Origin: Zygnema cylindricum
Lineage: Eukaryota > Streptophyta > Zygnematophyceae > Zygnematales > Zygnemataceae
Assembly: GCA_037447655.1 (NCBI GenBank)
Contig: JBBHKE010002900.1
Location: 186,001-250,000 of the forward strand
DNA length: 64,000 nt
Direction: 5' to 3'
In this document: positions 11,609-23,579 of the stretch, one piece after another
Layout: each line of letters starts with the position of its first letter
Numbering within the stretch: the stretch's first letter is position 1
The notes under the pieces: generated by a model
Told to the model about the DNA's origin: nothing
Database searches by the model: none
The model's input: the letters and a program-made list of their open reading frames with translations, nothing else
Position numbers and translations under genes: made by a program

Positions 11609-12450
11609 TGTTGAAAAGAGGTAATTAATAGTTCACTTCTATATTTTAGTTACAATGTAAAGAGAGAGAAAGAGAGAACCAAAGGCATGCCATAGCTGCC
11701 GCGTCGTTTAGAATGAGGCAGAATGACATAAAAGGTATTTTACTATTTGTAGCAAAATACTGCCTCTGGCCGGATTTGATTCTACGAACTACTATCTAGA
11801 CCTAAGCCTTATCCATTAAGGCACTACCGAAACGATATACGTATTACGTTTCACGCATATTAATCTATTTATTAAACGAACTAATTTGCAGCAGACTAAA
11901 GAAAACACGCATTAATCAATTCATGCATGGAAGCGAATCAAAGCCGCATAAATACAAATGATCGGACGACCACAATTGCAGCCGCCATCCGCAATAAACT
12001 TTCGGCGGCCTTTGGTGATAGCGTCACGCGACGCCACGTGGCACCATACTATTGGATACCGGAGAAGATGGGAGGAGGAATCATGGCTCCCGTTTGACAG
12101 GCGTCACTTTGAAAGCCATGTCGTACAATGGCCGTATAATAAGTACATCGCCTAGTGTACCTTCTTGTACTATACAGTGTTTCTATTGGACTAGGGTTTA
12201 GTAGTAGGCAGTCGTAAGTAGGCAGACCAGGACTTAGTGAAATTTAGGTACCTCTCTCTAAGAGAGCTTGTAACTATAAAAGGTCATCTTTGACCAGCCA
12301 TAACTTACTGCTCAGGGGAGCAAATTCAGTGATTCTTTTTGCGTTTGACTCAGGGGAGTCTTGTCCTCACACGGGTGAGAATGGTCAGAATATTTGTGTG
12401 CCTGGGCGGCGCTTATTCAGCGGGAGGTCAATGGAGACCACAGAATTGGA
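11609..12450 (+). repeat. 3' LTR of copia element
   Basis: 842 bp. It matches the 5' LTR but lacks a ~60-bp block near its 3' end. It ends AATTGGA against AATTGCA in the 5' LTR and is followed immediately by the GGAAC duplication. Substitutions between the two LTRs are visible by eye, so the insertion is not very recent. Confidence 0.93.
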
Positions 12451-12455
12451 GGAAC

Positions 12456-15400
12456 TTTGAAAAGATGTATCAGATGCTCGTAGGGCTTGTAAGTGGGCGA
12501 GAGCGAACAAAGCCCCCCAAAAGGGTCACCTTGACGAGTACCAGTAACGGAGTCCAAAGTGGCAATCTCTCCTAAAAGGCAACCAAGGGAGTAAAGGAGG
12601 GAGCTGGAGGTAAAGCAGAAAGTGCGAACAAAAGGAAAAAGTTGGTTGATGGGGCGGGGGGCGTGTCCGAGCTCGCGGAAGATGGCATTACAATCTACAG
12701 TGTTGAAAGCATTAGCAAAGAAGAAACTCTAGTATAGCACACATCTATTTGACCATTTGTCATTTTGTTAATCCAACTACTTGTCAAACATAAAGCGCTA
12801 TATGCAATAATATCTTCTCATAAGAATCAAAAGGTTTTGCTGATTCGAAAATTAGCAAATTTTCACTAGGGTACTCTCATTTTGCTTCTTTCACCACGTC
12901 ATAAGCTTTCTAATCTTTTCAAGAAATTTTATCAAGAAAATTTGTATGGTTTTGTTGTTCGTCGGATGTGACGATGTGGCACGAAAGTCCTCGCTAGCTA
13001 ATGGTGTGGACACCAAATACACTATCAATTTCACTCCAATTATGGCGGCCTCGAGTGAAAACCTTTTCCTTTTGTATCAACAATTTTAAATTTTGTGTAA
13101 CAAAACCCACAAAGAGACAAACTACGGTGCTGTACTACTGTTCTGTACATTCTGCCATGATGGGGAGGGTACATGTTGAATGTTCCCAATAGTGTACGGT
13201 AATGTAGTGTATTTGTTACTAATGTGTATTGGGTAATTTCACCACGGCGATATACCCGATTATCGGTTATCGAATGTTGAAGGGGGCCGATATATTGTTC
13301 CCGCACCGAAAACGTTATCGCTTGTGTATCGGTTTGGGGGGGGGGCAGAGGTCATCAGGTATCGGAATCCATACCCGATCCGTACCCAGCCGGCCGCTTC
13401 GGATCCGAAACGGATCCGGGTGCCAAATTTTCGGGGCCGGCCGGATTTGGCCGGGTAACTGAAATAAAAATAGAAATACGGGTACGGCCAGGTAAGCGAA
13501 AAAGAAAATTTAAGGGTTTCGTAGGTACGTACCACTACAGTACAATACTATAATGTCCATCCTAACCAGCTATTGTACAAGTTCGCTCGATTTTCCTCCG
13601 TCTTTGTCACTGGGAATCAAAACACCCGAAATAGCTCAGGCTCAATTTTTTTTCACAAATCATCTCTTTGCCTGACCAGACAAAATCATGTTTCATAATA
13701 GTGATAGGTTCATCCACCCTTGGTCCAAATCCCTTTCCGGACATTCTCATGCAGTTTCTTATTACTAGTTATAACGAATGCATTTTCTCACTTGGTTGAA
13801 GTGGAAGTCTAAGTAAAAAATTTAGATCATGTAGCTAGTGATTGAGAAGTTTGATATATAAGGATAGAAGAGCTTGTTTCGACTGATTTTATGCTGGAAG
13901 AGTTTTAGCAAGGAGATAACAGTAGGTCATCCAGGACTCGAGGAAAGGATTTTGTTGGGAAGAGGATTTCGTTGGCAAACAATTTTGGCTTGGATAGGGT
14001 TATATAGTTCAAACCTAATTTTTCATTGGCTGAGCGTCCAACAAGAAATTGCTGCCCATCCTTAACATTAATCCATCTAATATCCGAATACTAAGCTCAT
14101 GTAAAAGCCCGATGGCAAATTAGTTGGATATAAGGGCGAAAAAAATGGCAAATACAGTGGTTAGGGCGACAGTGGCACTGTCCACCACTATTAGACAGTA
14201 GATTATTAGAGCTAGAACTTTATTAAAATACACGGAATAAATTATGTCCATCACTATTAGAGTTCGTGGATTGTTAATTCTAGAACTTTATTACAATTAA
14301 CTAAATAAATTATGTTTTGCGACGTCACCTGTTCTGGCCCTCTCGATTAAATGGTGTAGTTATCATTAATTTACTACTTCTGATCAAAGCAACACTACAT
14401 GGGATAAGAAACACTCATAACGACCATTTTTTTTTTTTTTTTTTTCATGACGACAGCACTAAAGGGGCCGAGACAGTTTCCCAAACTCACACCCACTCCC
14501 CCCACACCCCCACCAAACCAAGTGAGAGAGAGATTTCCACCATCCTACGTATTTACTCATAATGTACAAGCTCAACTACCTTTATCTGCACACCACTCCA
14601 ATTCTCTCCTCCATAAAATAGAAAAGGGGTGACTAATTTGGCAAGAAGCAGTAAATGAAATAGAAAATCAGTGATGCCATTGTCATGTTGGTATCCGCAT
14701 CTTTTAATGTACATTAGCATTAATCATACCCGGCTTTTTAAAATTATTTATTTATTTATTATTATGATTACTAATTTTTTTTTTGACTATTATAAAAAAG
14801 CGTTTTGACAAAGACCATGATCCACTCATGAACATATTTAGCAATAAAAAAAAAAAAGATGAAAACCATCATCATCACCAAAAAGGATTTTCCAATCCAC
14901 AAAAGTCAAAGCCATTCTATAGGACAAGCTTAAAAGTAGAATACACTATCTTCTTCAATGGGATAGAAACTAATATTCAAATAAGAAACTGGAACCCTGA
15001 GGAATTTTTTTTAACCAATCTCAAAGACTAGGAACAGCCAGACATAAACCATCATCAAAAATAAATAACTTAGTCTGAAAACATGAAAAGATAACAGAAG
15101 CCCAAGCAGAATAAACAGACAAAATATTTCCCATTTTCAAATTGGAGAGAAGCTAAGACAAATACACTTTAAATAAAAAAGTAAGAAACCTAATACAGAC
15201 TTAACACGTAAGTCTCGAATAGCAATATAACTAAAACTGGATAGAAAATAGTGCATGATACAAATGTCCCCGGAACAAAATACAAACTTGGTCTACTTAA
15301 CATCTTTTATATTTCCTGTCTTCCCTTAAATAAGTCTCTTTTTCTAGAACAGGTCCCACTCCTTTCCTCTCCAGAAAAATAGAAAAAGACTACTCTATTT

Positions 15401-15788
15401 TTACGCAACCTTCCCCTATTACTCCCATTCATTTTTATCTCTCCCTCCCATCACGTCCCTCCCTTATGACCCTACAGCTTTACAAGCGTTCCTTTTTATT
15501 CAACCAACTCTTTCACAAACTCTTTCGTTCTGGCTTCTACAAAGACCTCTTTAACAAACACATCTTTAGCTTTATAAAAAACACTTTAAAAAACCCCCAC
15601 TGCGTCTCTAATTATTTTACAAAACTCTTCAACTAACTCCTCAACCTCTCTAAACTTTCGCTTGTAAAACTCTTTTAAAACACTCGTCAACTTCTATCTC
15701 TCCCTCTCCCTCTCTTTAGCGTACAAAAAAGCTTCTAAACTCATTCTCTTTCACTTTCTCTCTTTCTATCCCCCTTCTAAACTTTCTA
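12456..15788. other. intergenic, no gene recognised
   Basis: Positions 12456-12720 continue the host element interrupted by copia, as GC-richer broken coding-like sequence. Positions 13230-13460 form a GC-rich patch with palindromic pieces (CGGATCCGAAACGGATCCG, GGCCGGCCGG). Positions 14427-14446 hold a poly-T run. Positions 15300-15788 are strongly C/T-rich, just downstream of the MTP stop codon. Short open frames exist, but none shows family motifs. Confidence 0.6.
14180..14313. repeat. ~67-bp tandem duplication
   Basis: Units at 14180-14245 and 14246-14313 share GTCCA(C/T)CACTATTAGA, CTAGAACTTTATTA and AATAAATTAT with intervening divergence. Confidence 0.75.
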
Positions 15789-18700
15789 TCACTCGGGAAC
15801 TCCCGCAGCAGTATGAGAGGGAGAAGCCAGAACTGCCAGAGGAGCTTCAAATCGTGACGGACCGTGATGTTCCGGTCGATGGGAAACTTCGAAATCGAGG
15901 TGAACAAAAGCACGTTCAATTTCCGGTATCCTTTCAAGTTTATTTTGAAGGCTTTCTCCAATATCATGAGCTTCCTGGAACGTTAGGAGAAGAGAAAAAA
16001 TAATATACCAATTAGTGAATCGAGAGTTTGATATCCATTTAGAATTGGAAAACCAAGTAGAATGCAAAGAAAGTAAAGTGCTTAGAAATTTGTTTTCTTT
16101 CATTGCGAGCACAATTTTCAACAGTCAGTATCTCCCCTCTCTCGCGCCCCCCCTCCAGTCTTCCCTCTCGCCTATCTCTCTGTAAGAAAATGGAACTGAA
16201 GTACAACCAAACTGAAAACGAAAGTACTAAAGTACAAACAAACTGAATGCACATTAGAACTGAAGTGAAACTGAAATTGGAAAGACAAAAAAGTTTGCAG
16301 AAGACTAAAACTGAACCTCAACGGAACTGAATATACTCACATGGAGAGGCATGTCGGCTGGCAAAACAATATCAACTTCCGTAAAATAATGTGAACCAAA
16401 GGTATAGGCTCGAACAGTATCAATGAGAATAATATCAGCGTGATGATTCCAACAAAGATAAGTCAATTTTTGGAGAAATTCCGGAGGAGCTGAGCGACCG
16501 GTCAAAGAATTCACATTTTCCAAAACTGTTTTGCCCCAATTTTGCATTGTGTAAAGAGCGAGCTGTTGATACCAAACAAACAAAAAAAAAGAGAAACAGA
16601 ATCCCAAGTGGAAAAAAAAATTAAGAAAGAAAATACAAGGGAAAAAAAAAGTGATAGAAATAATAGTATCTAGTACTGATGGATAACAAGGCATCTTCTC
16701 GATACTTGACACGAGATATTGGTTAAAGCTACGATACACAAAACTATTCTTACCTGTTCTCCTTAGTGAAAGCAGAAACTTGCTACGGCCGTCCACAAGA
16801 AAATAAAATAAAAAGTAAAAAAAACATAAAGCGCATCTCGTAAAGAGCTAAGCAAATACTTTCTTTACTACATTGTACTCACTGTAGCCTGTACTTGCCG
16901 TACTTTTCCTTCAAATTGATCATTTTCAAATAATCACCTCCGAGGTAATCGACTTCATCACCATCAAGTAAATTACTTCGGAAGATTTTAATTGGCAAAA
17001 GTTTTTTCACCCTTTTCTAAAAAAAAAAAAAGGCAAAAATCCTAACGCTTAAAAAATCCCAAAAACTAACCAGATAGCCTTATTCTAAATATGCTAAAAG
17101 CATTTCCAGCTTAGCAACAAAGAAATTTTCAAAAGAAAAAAACAAAGGCAAAACCCTAGAACCTACTAATGACGAACCAAAAAAAAAAATGAACCATTCC
17201 CAAAATCTAGTGTATATGCCCGGGCTAAACATTCCAATTGCCCTGCCCTCTGCAGGACTGTCATTCCTGTTAATTCTACTCCGGTCACAGCTTACTCACC
17301 CAAAATCATTAAAATAGTGTTACCAACTCTTTACTTACATGACCCAGCCACGTCCACCACAAAACCACCTACCTCTCTCCCTCGCCTCCCTCCCCTCCCC
17401 TTCCCACTCCCTCCCCCACTCCCTCCCTTTCCCTCCCTCCCCTCTCACCAATATAGCTCCGGCCGGGTCCATCCACCACACCACCGCCTGCCCTAACAAA
17501 GCTGCGGCCAATCCGAACACGTTTGTGATGACATCAAAGAAGTGGTCGGTGGCGTAGGTTCGGACAATCTCATTGGTGAAGGCGGAGCAGTAGAAGAAAA
17601 GAGCGAGCTTGACAAGTGTCACGGATCCCATGATGCCCACGAGCCACGGCCAATCGGAGTGGATGCCAGGCTTGGCGGAGGACTGGGAGGGAGGGAGGGG
17701 GGAAAGGAGGGAGGGAGGATGGGGGAGGAGGGGAGGGGGAGGGAGATGGAAGGAGTATGGGAGGGAGAGAGGGATACGACAGGGAGAGTCAAAACGAAAG
17801 GAAAGGAAAACAACAGGAGAGGCGAGAGCGAGAGAGAGAAAGAAGTGGAAGGGAGAGAAAAGGGAGGAGGGAAGAGGCAGAGGAGGGGGAGGGGGGTAGG
17901 AGAGGGGGAGGAGGAGGGAAGAGGGAAGGGAGAGAGAACGGAGAGGAACAGGAGAAGGAGAGAGCCAAAGAGAAGAGAGGGAAAAGTGAGAGTGAGAGAG
18001 AGACAAAAAAGGAAAGCAGAAAGAGAAGGGATCAGAGACAAGGGGAATTTAAATATGAAGTAGAGAGAACGAGAAAGGGCACAAAAGAGATTGAGGAGGC
18101 GGAGAGAGGAAGAAGGCTAAGAAGATAAGACCCAGAATAGAATGCAGAATAAAAAGTAAAGGTTTCTTGCACTCACCCCCGCAACCAATTGCCGCCCGGC
18201 TTCAAAAAGCACTTGAAAACCGAGAGTCGCCATGACAGAAGCAAAGACGATAATCCCCTGCAATTCCCACTTTCTTTTTTTGTCAAAACTTGCCTTTTCC
18301 CCCCTCCCCCTCCCCCTCACCAGCGGCTGCATCCTCTTCTTCCCTATGGGATACTTGTACGGATTGTGCTTGCGCATGGAACGCGCTGTGTACCACAGTA
18401 TAAAGCCCGACAGCAGGTCCAATAGGGAGTCCAGAGCACTCGCAATAATGGCCAAACTTTTGCTTTGGACCGAGGCGTAGACTTTGAGCACTAGAAGACA
18501 AATGTTGGCAAGGTTGGAGATGTTGATGGCAAATCGCTCCTTTTTCGCCAAGTTGTCGAGGGCTTGCTCTTCCTGGGAGGGAGGGAGGGAGGGAGAGGGA
18601 GGGAGAGGGAGGGAAGGGAGGGAAGGGATGGAAGGGAGGGAAGGGAGGGAGGGAAATGTTTAGAGTTAAAGGACGATGGGAAAGTGAACAACAAGCAGAA

Positions 18701-20495
18701 ACTGAAACGGAAACTGAAACTGGCGAGTGAATGGAAATGGAAAACTGACAGACACAATACAGTTTGAACAGGTATAACTGCAGAACCCTTGAACTGATTT
18801 TTTCTTCACTCTCCCCTCTCTCTCCCTCCAATCTTACAACGAGCCAAACTCCGTACAAACGCCAGGAGTTAAAACGCAACGTGTTTCCAGACTGGGACCA
18901 AAAAAACACACAGAAACAGACAAAATAAAAAGGACAATACTAACAACAATACTCACTTGCGCCGTGGGCAAAAGATGTTCTTCGAGTTCGTCCATTTCCG
19001 TAAATCCGTCGATCATTTCTCTCTGGCGCTGGTAGTAACCTTCCAAAGCTCGGCGTTGGCCTGAGAGAGAGAGAGGGAGAGAGAGGAGAGTGAGAGAGAG
19101 AAAGAGTGTTAGAGATAGAGAGTGAGAGAGAGAGAAAGGCAGGAGAGAGGTAGGTGAGAGAGAAGTGAGAGAGGTGACAGAGAAAGAGAGAGAGGAGAGA
19201 GGAGAGGTGAGAAAAGTGCAAGAGGTGAGAAGGAAAGTGCAAAGAGGAGAGAGAGGGAGAGAAAGAGAGGGTGAAGGGGAAGGAGAGGGGGACGGGGAGA
19301 GGGAGGGGGAGAGGGAGAGGGACGGGGAGAGGGAGAGAAAGGAGAGGACGGGGAGAAGGAGAGGGACGGGGAGAGGGACGGGGAGAGGGAGAGGGACGGG
19401 GAGAGGGAGAGGGACGGGGAGAGGGAGGGGGAGGAGGAGAGGGAGAGGGAGGGGGAGAGGGAGGGGGAGGGGGAGAGGGAGGGGGAGAGGGAGGGGGAGA
19501 GGGAGAGGGAGAGGAAGAGGGAGGGGGAGAGGGAGAGGAAGAGGGAGGGGGAGAGGGAGAGGGAGAGGGAGAGGGAGAGGGAGAGGGAGAGGGAGAGGGA
19601 GAGGGAGGGGGAGGGGGAGAGGGAGAGGGAGAGGGAGAGGGAGAGGGAGAGGGAGAGGGAGAGGGAGAGGGAGAGGGAGGGGGAGAGGGAGAGGGAGGGG
19701 AGAGGGAGAGGGAGAGCAACGGTGAGAGGGAGAGGGAGAGGGAGAGGGAAGGGGAGAGGGAGAGGGGGAGGGAGGGGGAGAGGGAGAGGGAGGGGGGGGA
19801 GGGGGAGGGGGAGAGGAAGAGGGAGAGGGAGAGACGGGAGGGCGAGAAAGGGGGAAAGGGAGAAGGAAAAGGAGAGGAAGAGAAGAGGGAGAACGCGAGG
19901 GCGAGGAAGAGAAAAAAAGATGGGGATTTTTTTTTTGAATTTATCTTGCTTAGGGGGAGTGGGGAAGAAGGAGGGGATAGAGGGAGAGAAAAAGGCGAGG
20001 CCAGCTGAAGAAAAAAAGAATGTGAAACGAGAGAGAGAGGGAAATGCGGAGAATGCAAAACAATAGAGGAGGGACAACAACAGACTCCTACGTCTTCTCC
20101 ACTTTCTTCCTATCAAACCCTTCCCTGCTTTCCCATTGCCTCTCCAACTCCCACCCTCTCCCTCTCTCGCTCCCTCCATTCTTTCCTTGCCTTTTCCTCC
20201 GTCCCTCTCCCTCCCTCGCTCCCCACCCCTCTCTCGCTCCCTTCCGTCTCTTCTATCCTCGTCTTCTCGCACTCTCCTCCCCCTCCCCCTCCCCCTCCCC
20301 CTCCCCCTCTCCCTCCCCCTCTCCCTCCCCCTCCCCCCCCTCACCGTACGAGAACCTCGTCCTGGCCTCCGCCCCCGGCTGTGCCTTCCTGGCCGCCTCG
20401 AACTGCTGCCTGTCGAGCCGCCACGCGCCGCGCCCAGCCTCCAGCGCCAGCAGCGGATTGGCCACCACCGCCGGGGAGGCCGGAGCCTCCGCCAT
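15789..20495 (-). CDS. MTP: Mn-type cation diffusion facilitator (metal tolerance protein, MTP9/10/11-like)
   Basis: Seven coding exons on the minus strand: 20345-20495, 18957-19060, 18321-18572, 18177-18257, 17449-17682, 16341-16562, 15789-15974. All introns are GT-AG, phases agree, and they total 1,230 bp (409 aa plus stop). The start at 20495 is the first ATG of exon 1 in good context (GCCATGG). The family exports or sequesters Mn2+ (some members other divalent metals) by H+ antiport, in the Golgi/prevacuolar or tonoplast membrane. Both DxxxD motifs of the Mn-CDF clade are present: DSLLD (about residues 133-137, TM2) and DHFFD (about 242-246, TM5). [19 protein letters not shown] precedes TM1. 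The C-terminal cytosolic domain has [22 protein letters not shown] and VERAF-like [10 protein letters not shown]. Length and motif order fit an intact gene. Subgroup assignment is from memory. Long (GGGAGA)n tracts occupy introns 1, 2 and 4. Confidence 0.93.
17683..18110. repeat. purine-rich (GA/GGGA) tract in MTP intron 4
   Basis: The plus strand is almost pure G/A (GGAGGGAGGG, GAGAGAGAAAG). The transcript is therefore a polypyrimidine run reaching the acceptor of exon 5 at 17682. Open frames across it are low-complexity artefacts. Confidence 0.9.
18573..18656. repeat. (GGGA)n tract at MTP intron 2 acceptor
   Basis: A run of GGGAGGGAGGGAGAGGGAGG on the plus strand directly abuts the acceptor of exon 3. 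On the transcript it is an extended polypyrimidine tract. Confidence 0.9.
19061..19920. repeat. (GAGAGG)n hexamer microsatellite in MTP intron 1
   Basis: About 850 bp of nearly uninterrupted purines on the plus strand, dominated by GGGAGA units between about 19260 and 19860. The transcript strand is (TCTCCC)n. The tract reaches the acceptor of exon 2 at 19060. Mirror symmetry makes it a candidate for intramolecular triplex formation. Confidence 0.95.
20270..20344. repeat. (CCCCCT)n tract at the MTP exon 1 donor
   Basis: The plus strand is C/T-rich, so the pre-mRNA is G-rich directly after the 5' splice site (GTGAGG followed by G runs). It has the opposite strand polarity to the tracts on either side of it. 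Confidence 0.9.
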
Positions 20496-20514
20496 GGCGC
20501 CCGAACAGAAGGAC

Positions 20515-20608
20515 GAGAGGGAGAGGGAGAGGGAGAGGGAGAGGGAGAGGGAGAGGGAGAGGGAGAGGAGAGGGAGAGGGAGAGGGAGAGGGAGAGGGAG
20601 AGGGAGGA
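20515..20608. repeat. (GAGAGG)n tract upstream of the MTP start codon
   Basis: GAGAGGGAGAGGGAGAGGG repeats begin about 20 bp 5' of the MTP ATG. On the transcript strand they are CCCTCT repeats in the leader or core promoter. They are complementary to the G-rich start of intron 1. Confidence 0.92.
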
Positions 20609-22038
20609 AGAAAGAGGGTAAAGGAGAGGGAGACGATGGATGGGAGAGAGAAGTTGGGAGGTGAAGTATGGAGATATATGGGGACTATGGGTGGAGTCGA
20701 TTGGAGCTCATTGGAGGAGAGAGTGTACGGTAATATTATAGTTGTACGGACTGAAGCGTGTGACTGTTGCACTGCCTTTGCTGGATTGTGACGTGGATTG
20801 TGACATGTGTGATATGCCACGTAGGATAGATTCGCCCGAGAGTGGCGGCGTCTATGCCTGTCCATTTTACCGTGGAAAGTGAAACGAGAGCCTAGCGGTA
20901 CATTTTCGATTTGTAGGGTGTACAGTCTTTTAGAGTCTTTAGTTATATCGAACGGCTCTGGTACTCTCCACGTGGACATCTTTTTGTATTGCGATAGAAA
21001 AATCTAACGGAAGTTAAACATGGCTTGATCCACCAGGCTGTCAGGCGTACTGATTCGTGGCGTTTAGATTCTTCTCCACCGTCCACACCGATTAAAAGAC
21101 TATCGGATTTTCATGCTTTGGCTTTCTGCGTACGAACACCGACAATTCTAATTGTACTGCAATTTACTTCCCGTGTACTGTAGTTTTGCGTACGACGCAT
21201 ACAAGAAATGAGTACGGTTACGTACGTAGGGTACAATATGGCGGAAAATAGCAAAAAAGAAGGCGAAAATAGCTCCCATTTAATATTACGGGTGTAAACC
21301 ATAGATGAAAAATGCAGCATTTTTCCCGTATTGTACGTACAAAATGAGTAATATAGCCAGCAGTGCGCTAGGAGCACATATAGTACGTCTTTATTTTTAG
21401 GGTTTTGAACTTTTGGAGAAGTACAGTATATTATCAGACTCAAAATTGAAGGGCTGTGAGGTGATTGTGATGTTTAGGGGGGTTAGGTGTCGAGTAGCAG
21501 GCGAATCGCTGGCGTTCGCTAAAGTCAATCCAACGGCCACGATTAATTGCACTGAATTACAGTTCACATTTAGGAACGAAAATGTTCCAACAACGTAAAC
21601 CAAGCTAAACGCGTGCAGGCACGAGCCGAGCACGCACATTTTTGTCGTTATCATTAAAGTAGAGTTACAGTCCTCATAGTAAGCGTGTCCAGCGCCTGTA
21701 AAATCGTGACATACACCACTGTAGAAATATCTTATCATGGATATGTGGCACCAATCATAAAATAGTTAGTATTTTGTACTATCTTTTTCGAACATCTGTA
21801 AGTTTAAAGACACGTGGATAAAAAAGCACCACATAACCGCAATCCACGATCAGGTGTAAAACCCTAAACGTGCATTAGGTTATTAAACGTGCATAATACA
21901 CGTATAGCGTTGGGTGCTATGTGCACACCGCATAGTCGACGCTAAATTTGCACTATCGGGACAAATACAGACGTTAAGTTCATTTGTCACTATTGTCTAT
22001 TGGGTTGGGTTTGGGGTTTGTAGTTTTGTTTTTGTGAG
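20609..22038. other. MTP upstream region and intergenic, no gene recognised
   Basis: This holds the presumed MTP promoter, then moderately AT-rich sequence with scattered GTAC-rich words (about 21120-21360). I see no confident TATA box, RNA gene or coding family. Short open frames on both strands lack motifs. Confidence 0.5.
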
Positions 22039-22129
22039 TTGCCGTGCTTTTCATTTTGAGTTAGGGTGCTTTTATTTTCCTTGTTGTTGCTTCTACTCTT
22101 TTGTGTTCTCGTCGCTCTTTTTGTTTTTT

Positions 22130-22277
22130 ATTGTTGTTTTTCAGTGTTGGTCATGCCACCCCTTTTGTACCCCCAGACTCAGATGGTTTACCATCGTGCT
22201 CTTATTGTTGTTTTTCAGTGTTGGTCATGCCACCCCTTTTGTACCCCCAAACTCAGATGGTTTACCATCGTGCTCTT
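22130..22277. repeat. 74-bp tandem duplication
   Basis: Units at 22130-22203 and 22204-22277 both read ATTGTTGTTTTTCAGTGTTG through ACCATCGTGCTCTT, with one visible difference (CCCAGACT against CCAAACT). Confidence 0.92.
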
Positions 22278-22317
22278 TTAATTTATCCTGCCCCTATTGT
22301 CTATTGGCTATTGTCTA

Positions 22318-23042
22318 AGGGTGAAGTTCCATCAAGCGAAAAGTGGCGTTTCTAAAAATCAGCGACTCTCCGTACCAGATAGTACCGCCTATTTTGTTTT
22401 TATACGAAAACCAACATTACAGAGAATCTTGCCGATACTCTCCGGAGGTCTTGGAGATTATACTGGCCGTCGGATGTTCATCTGCGATGAGTTCGCTTCA
22501 ATTTTCTGTTAGACTCAACCCACCTCGACGAGGTGGGTTGGCATACACAGAAAAAAAAAATTGTGACACGGTGGACAATTAAGCTACGTGTCATGATGGA
22601 ATACCAACGAAAAATCTTAAGATTTCCACATGACACGCGGTTTCCAAAATATAAACGAAACTAAAAACGAAATTTCGTAACATTCCCTAGTCACGCTATT
22701 TTCGGTAACTTTTGTTCGTCACACTATTTCTGTCGAAGGCCTTTCGTTATGTTCGAAAACTGAAACCCTAAAAAATGAGCTGGCGTCGTCTGCAAAATGT
22801 ATAAAAGTTTTGTCGTATGGTCACGTCGTACGCAGGTACATGGTACGTAAGTCAAGATTTGAAGCTAAGTTTGTCGGTGCTTAAAATCTGAAAGATATTC
22901 AATACCGGATCGTAGCTTGCGTGGCGCCATTCAATTTAGAACACGTGGCTTACAGACTCTACGTGATGGAACTTCGACTCAATCGACCGGGACTGTAGAG
23001 TTGGCCGTACAATTACAGAAATGTATGATGAAACTTCACCCT
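22318..23042. mobile_element. 725-bp TIR element with TA target duplication
   Basis: The terminal inverted repeats are AGGGTGAAGTTCCATCA at the left (22318-22334) and its near-perfect reverse complement TGATGAAACTTCACCCT at the right. They are flanked by TA on both sides. There is no transposase open frame, so it is a non-autonomous (MITE-like) element, with the TA duplication pointing to a Tc1/mariner-type source. An 11-bp perfect hairpin, AACCCACCTCG-A-CGAGGTGGGTT, sits inside at 22517-22539. A 19-bp perfect inverted repeat (22039-22057 and 23044-23062) encloses the element, suggesting nesting. Confidence 0.7.
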
Positions 23043-23530
23043 TAAAATGAAAAGCACGGCAAGTCGTCCTCTAACGTGCTGACGTTGCATGACGGTGTGG
23101 TGACGGTCGCTTGTCCGTTAAAACCTAAATGTTTGCATGCCAATCCACGTGGCAACTGCATGTAAACGGCGGCCTTGCTCTGGACGCTTCCAATGGACAT
23201 GCTGATGTGGCGTTTTCCTTGCCTGCTTTTATCTATTTTCTGCCATTTTTCTCTCTATATTGCTATGATGGAGGAGTTTGTGTACAGATTTTGCGTCGAT
23301 GTTTGACATTTGAATTAGCAGCTTCAGTAGATTGACATAGGATGCTTAAGTTTCTTGATAAGTTAACCTAAAAAACTTTATTAACAGCAAGGCTCCAGGT
23401 TCCTTAGCCCTTCTTTTAACTTTATAAATTTGGAAAAACTTTCAGATTTTTGCCTTCTTAACTGCCTTCTTTATGTTGCGTGTTAAGTCACAGCTGACAC
23501 GTGTAAGTAAAATGAATCCATCCCTAGGAC

Positions 23531-23532
23531 GA

Positions 23533-23575
<43 letters not shown>
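23531..23575. repeat. (AAT)n microsatellite
   Basis: About 13 AAT triplets, followed by AAATAAAT. The flanks 23063-23530 and 23576-23965 contain no recognised gene and may include promoter or leader sequence of the downstream B12D-like gene. Confidence 0.95.

Positions 23576-23579
<4 letters not shown>

Larger units (their letters stand above)
6292..12450 (+). mobile_element. full-length Ty1/copia LTR retrotransposon (coding-degraded)
   Basis: The element is 6,159 bp, with LTRs at 6292-7194 and 11609-12450 and a 5-bp target-site duplication GGAAC at 6287-6291 and 12451-12455. The order gag, protease, integrase, RT, RNase H is diagnostic of Pseudoviridae/copia. A purine-rich tract (AATTAAGGGAAG) precedes the 3' LTR at 11609. 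A primer-binding site would lie at about 7195-7207 (GGTTATGGGCCC), with only partial likeness to the usual initiator-Met type. Internal stops and at least three frameshifts make it non-autonomous as sequenced. It inserted into an older degraded element. Confidence 0.95.

Noticed and set aside
17335-18128. Low-complexity open frames across MTP exons 4-5 and intron 4
   Set aside because: Only the parts matching the CDF family (17449-17682 and 18177-18257) are coding. The rest is repeat-derived.
19109-20344. Very long open frames on both strands (up to 411 codons) between MTP exons 1 and 2
   Set aside because: They are pure products of the GAGAGG/CCCTCT microsatellite (Arg-Gly, Glu-Gly, Ser-Pro or Ser-Leu repeats) and lie in an intron whose flanking exons splice in phase.
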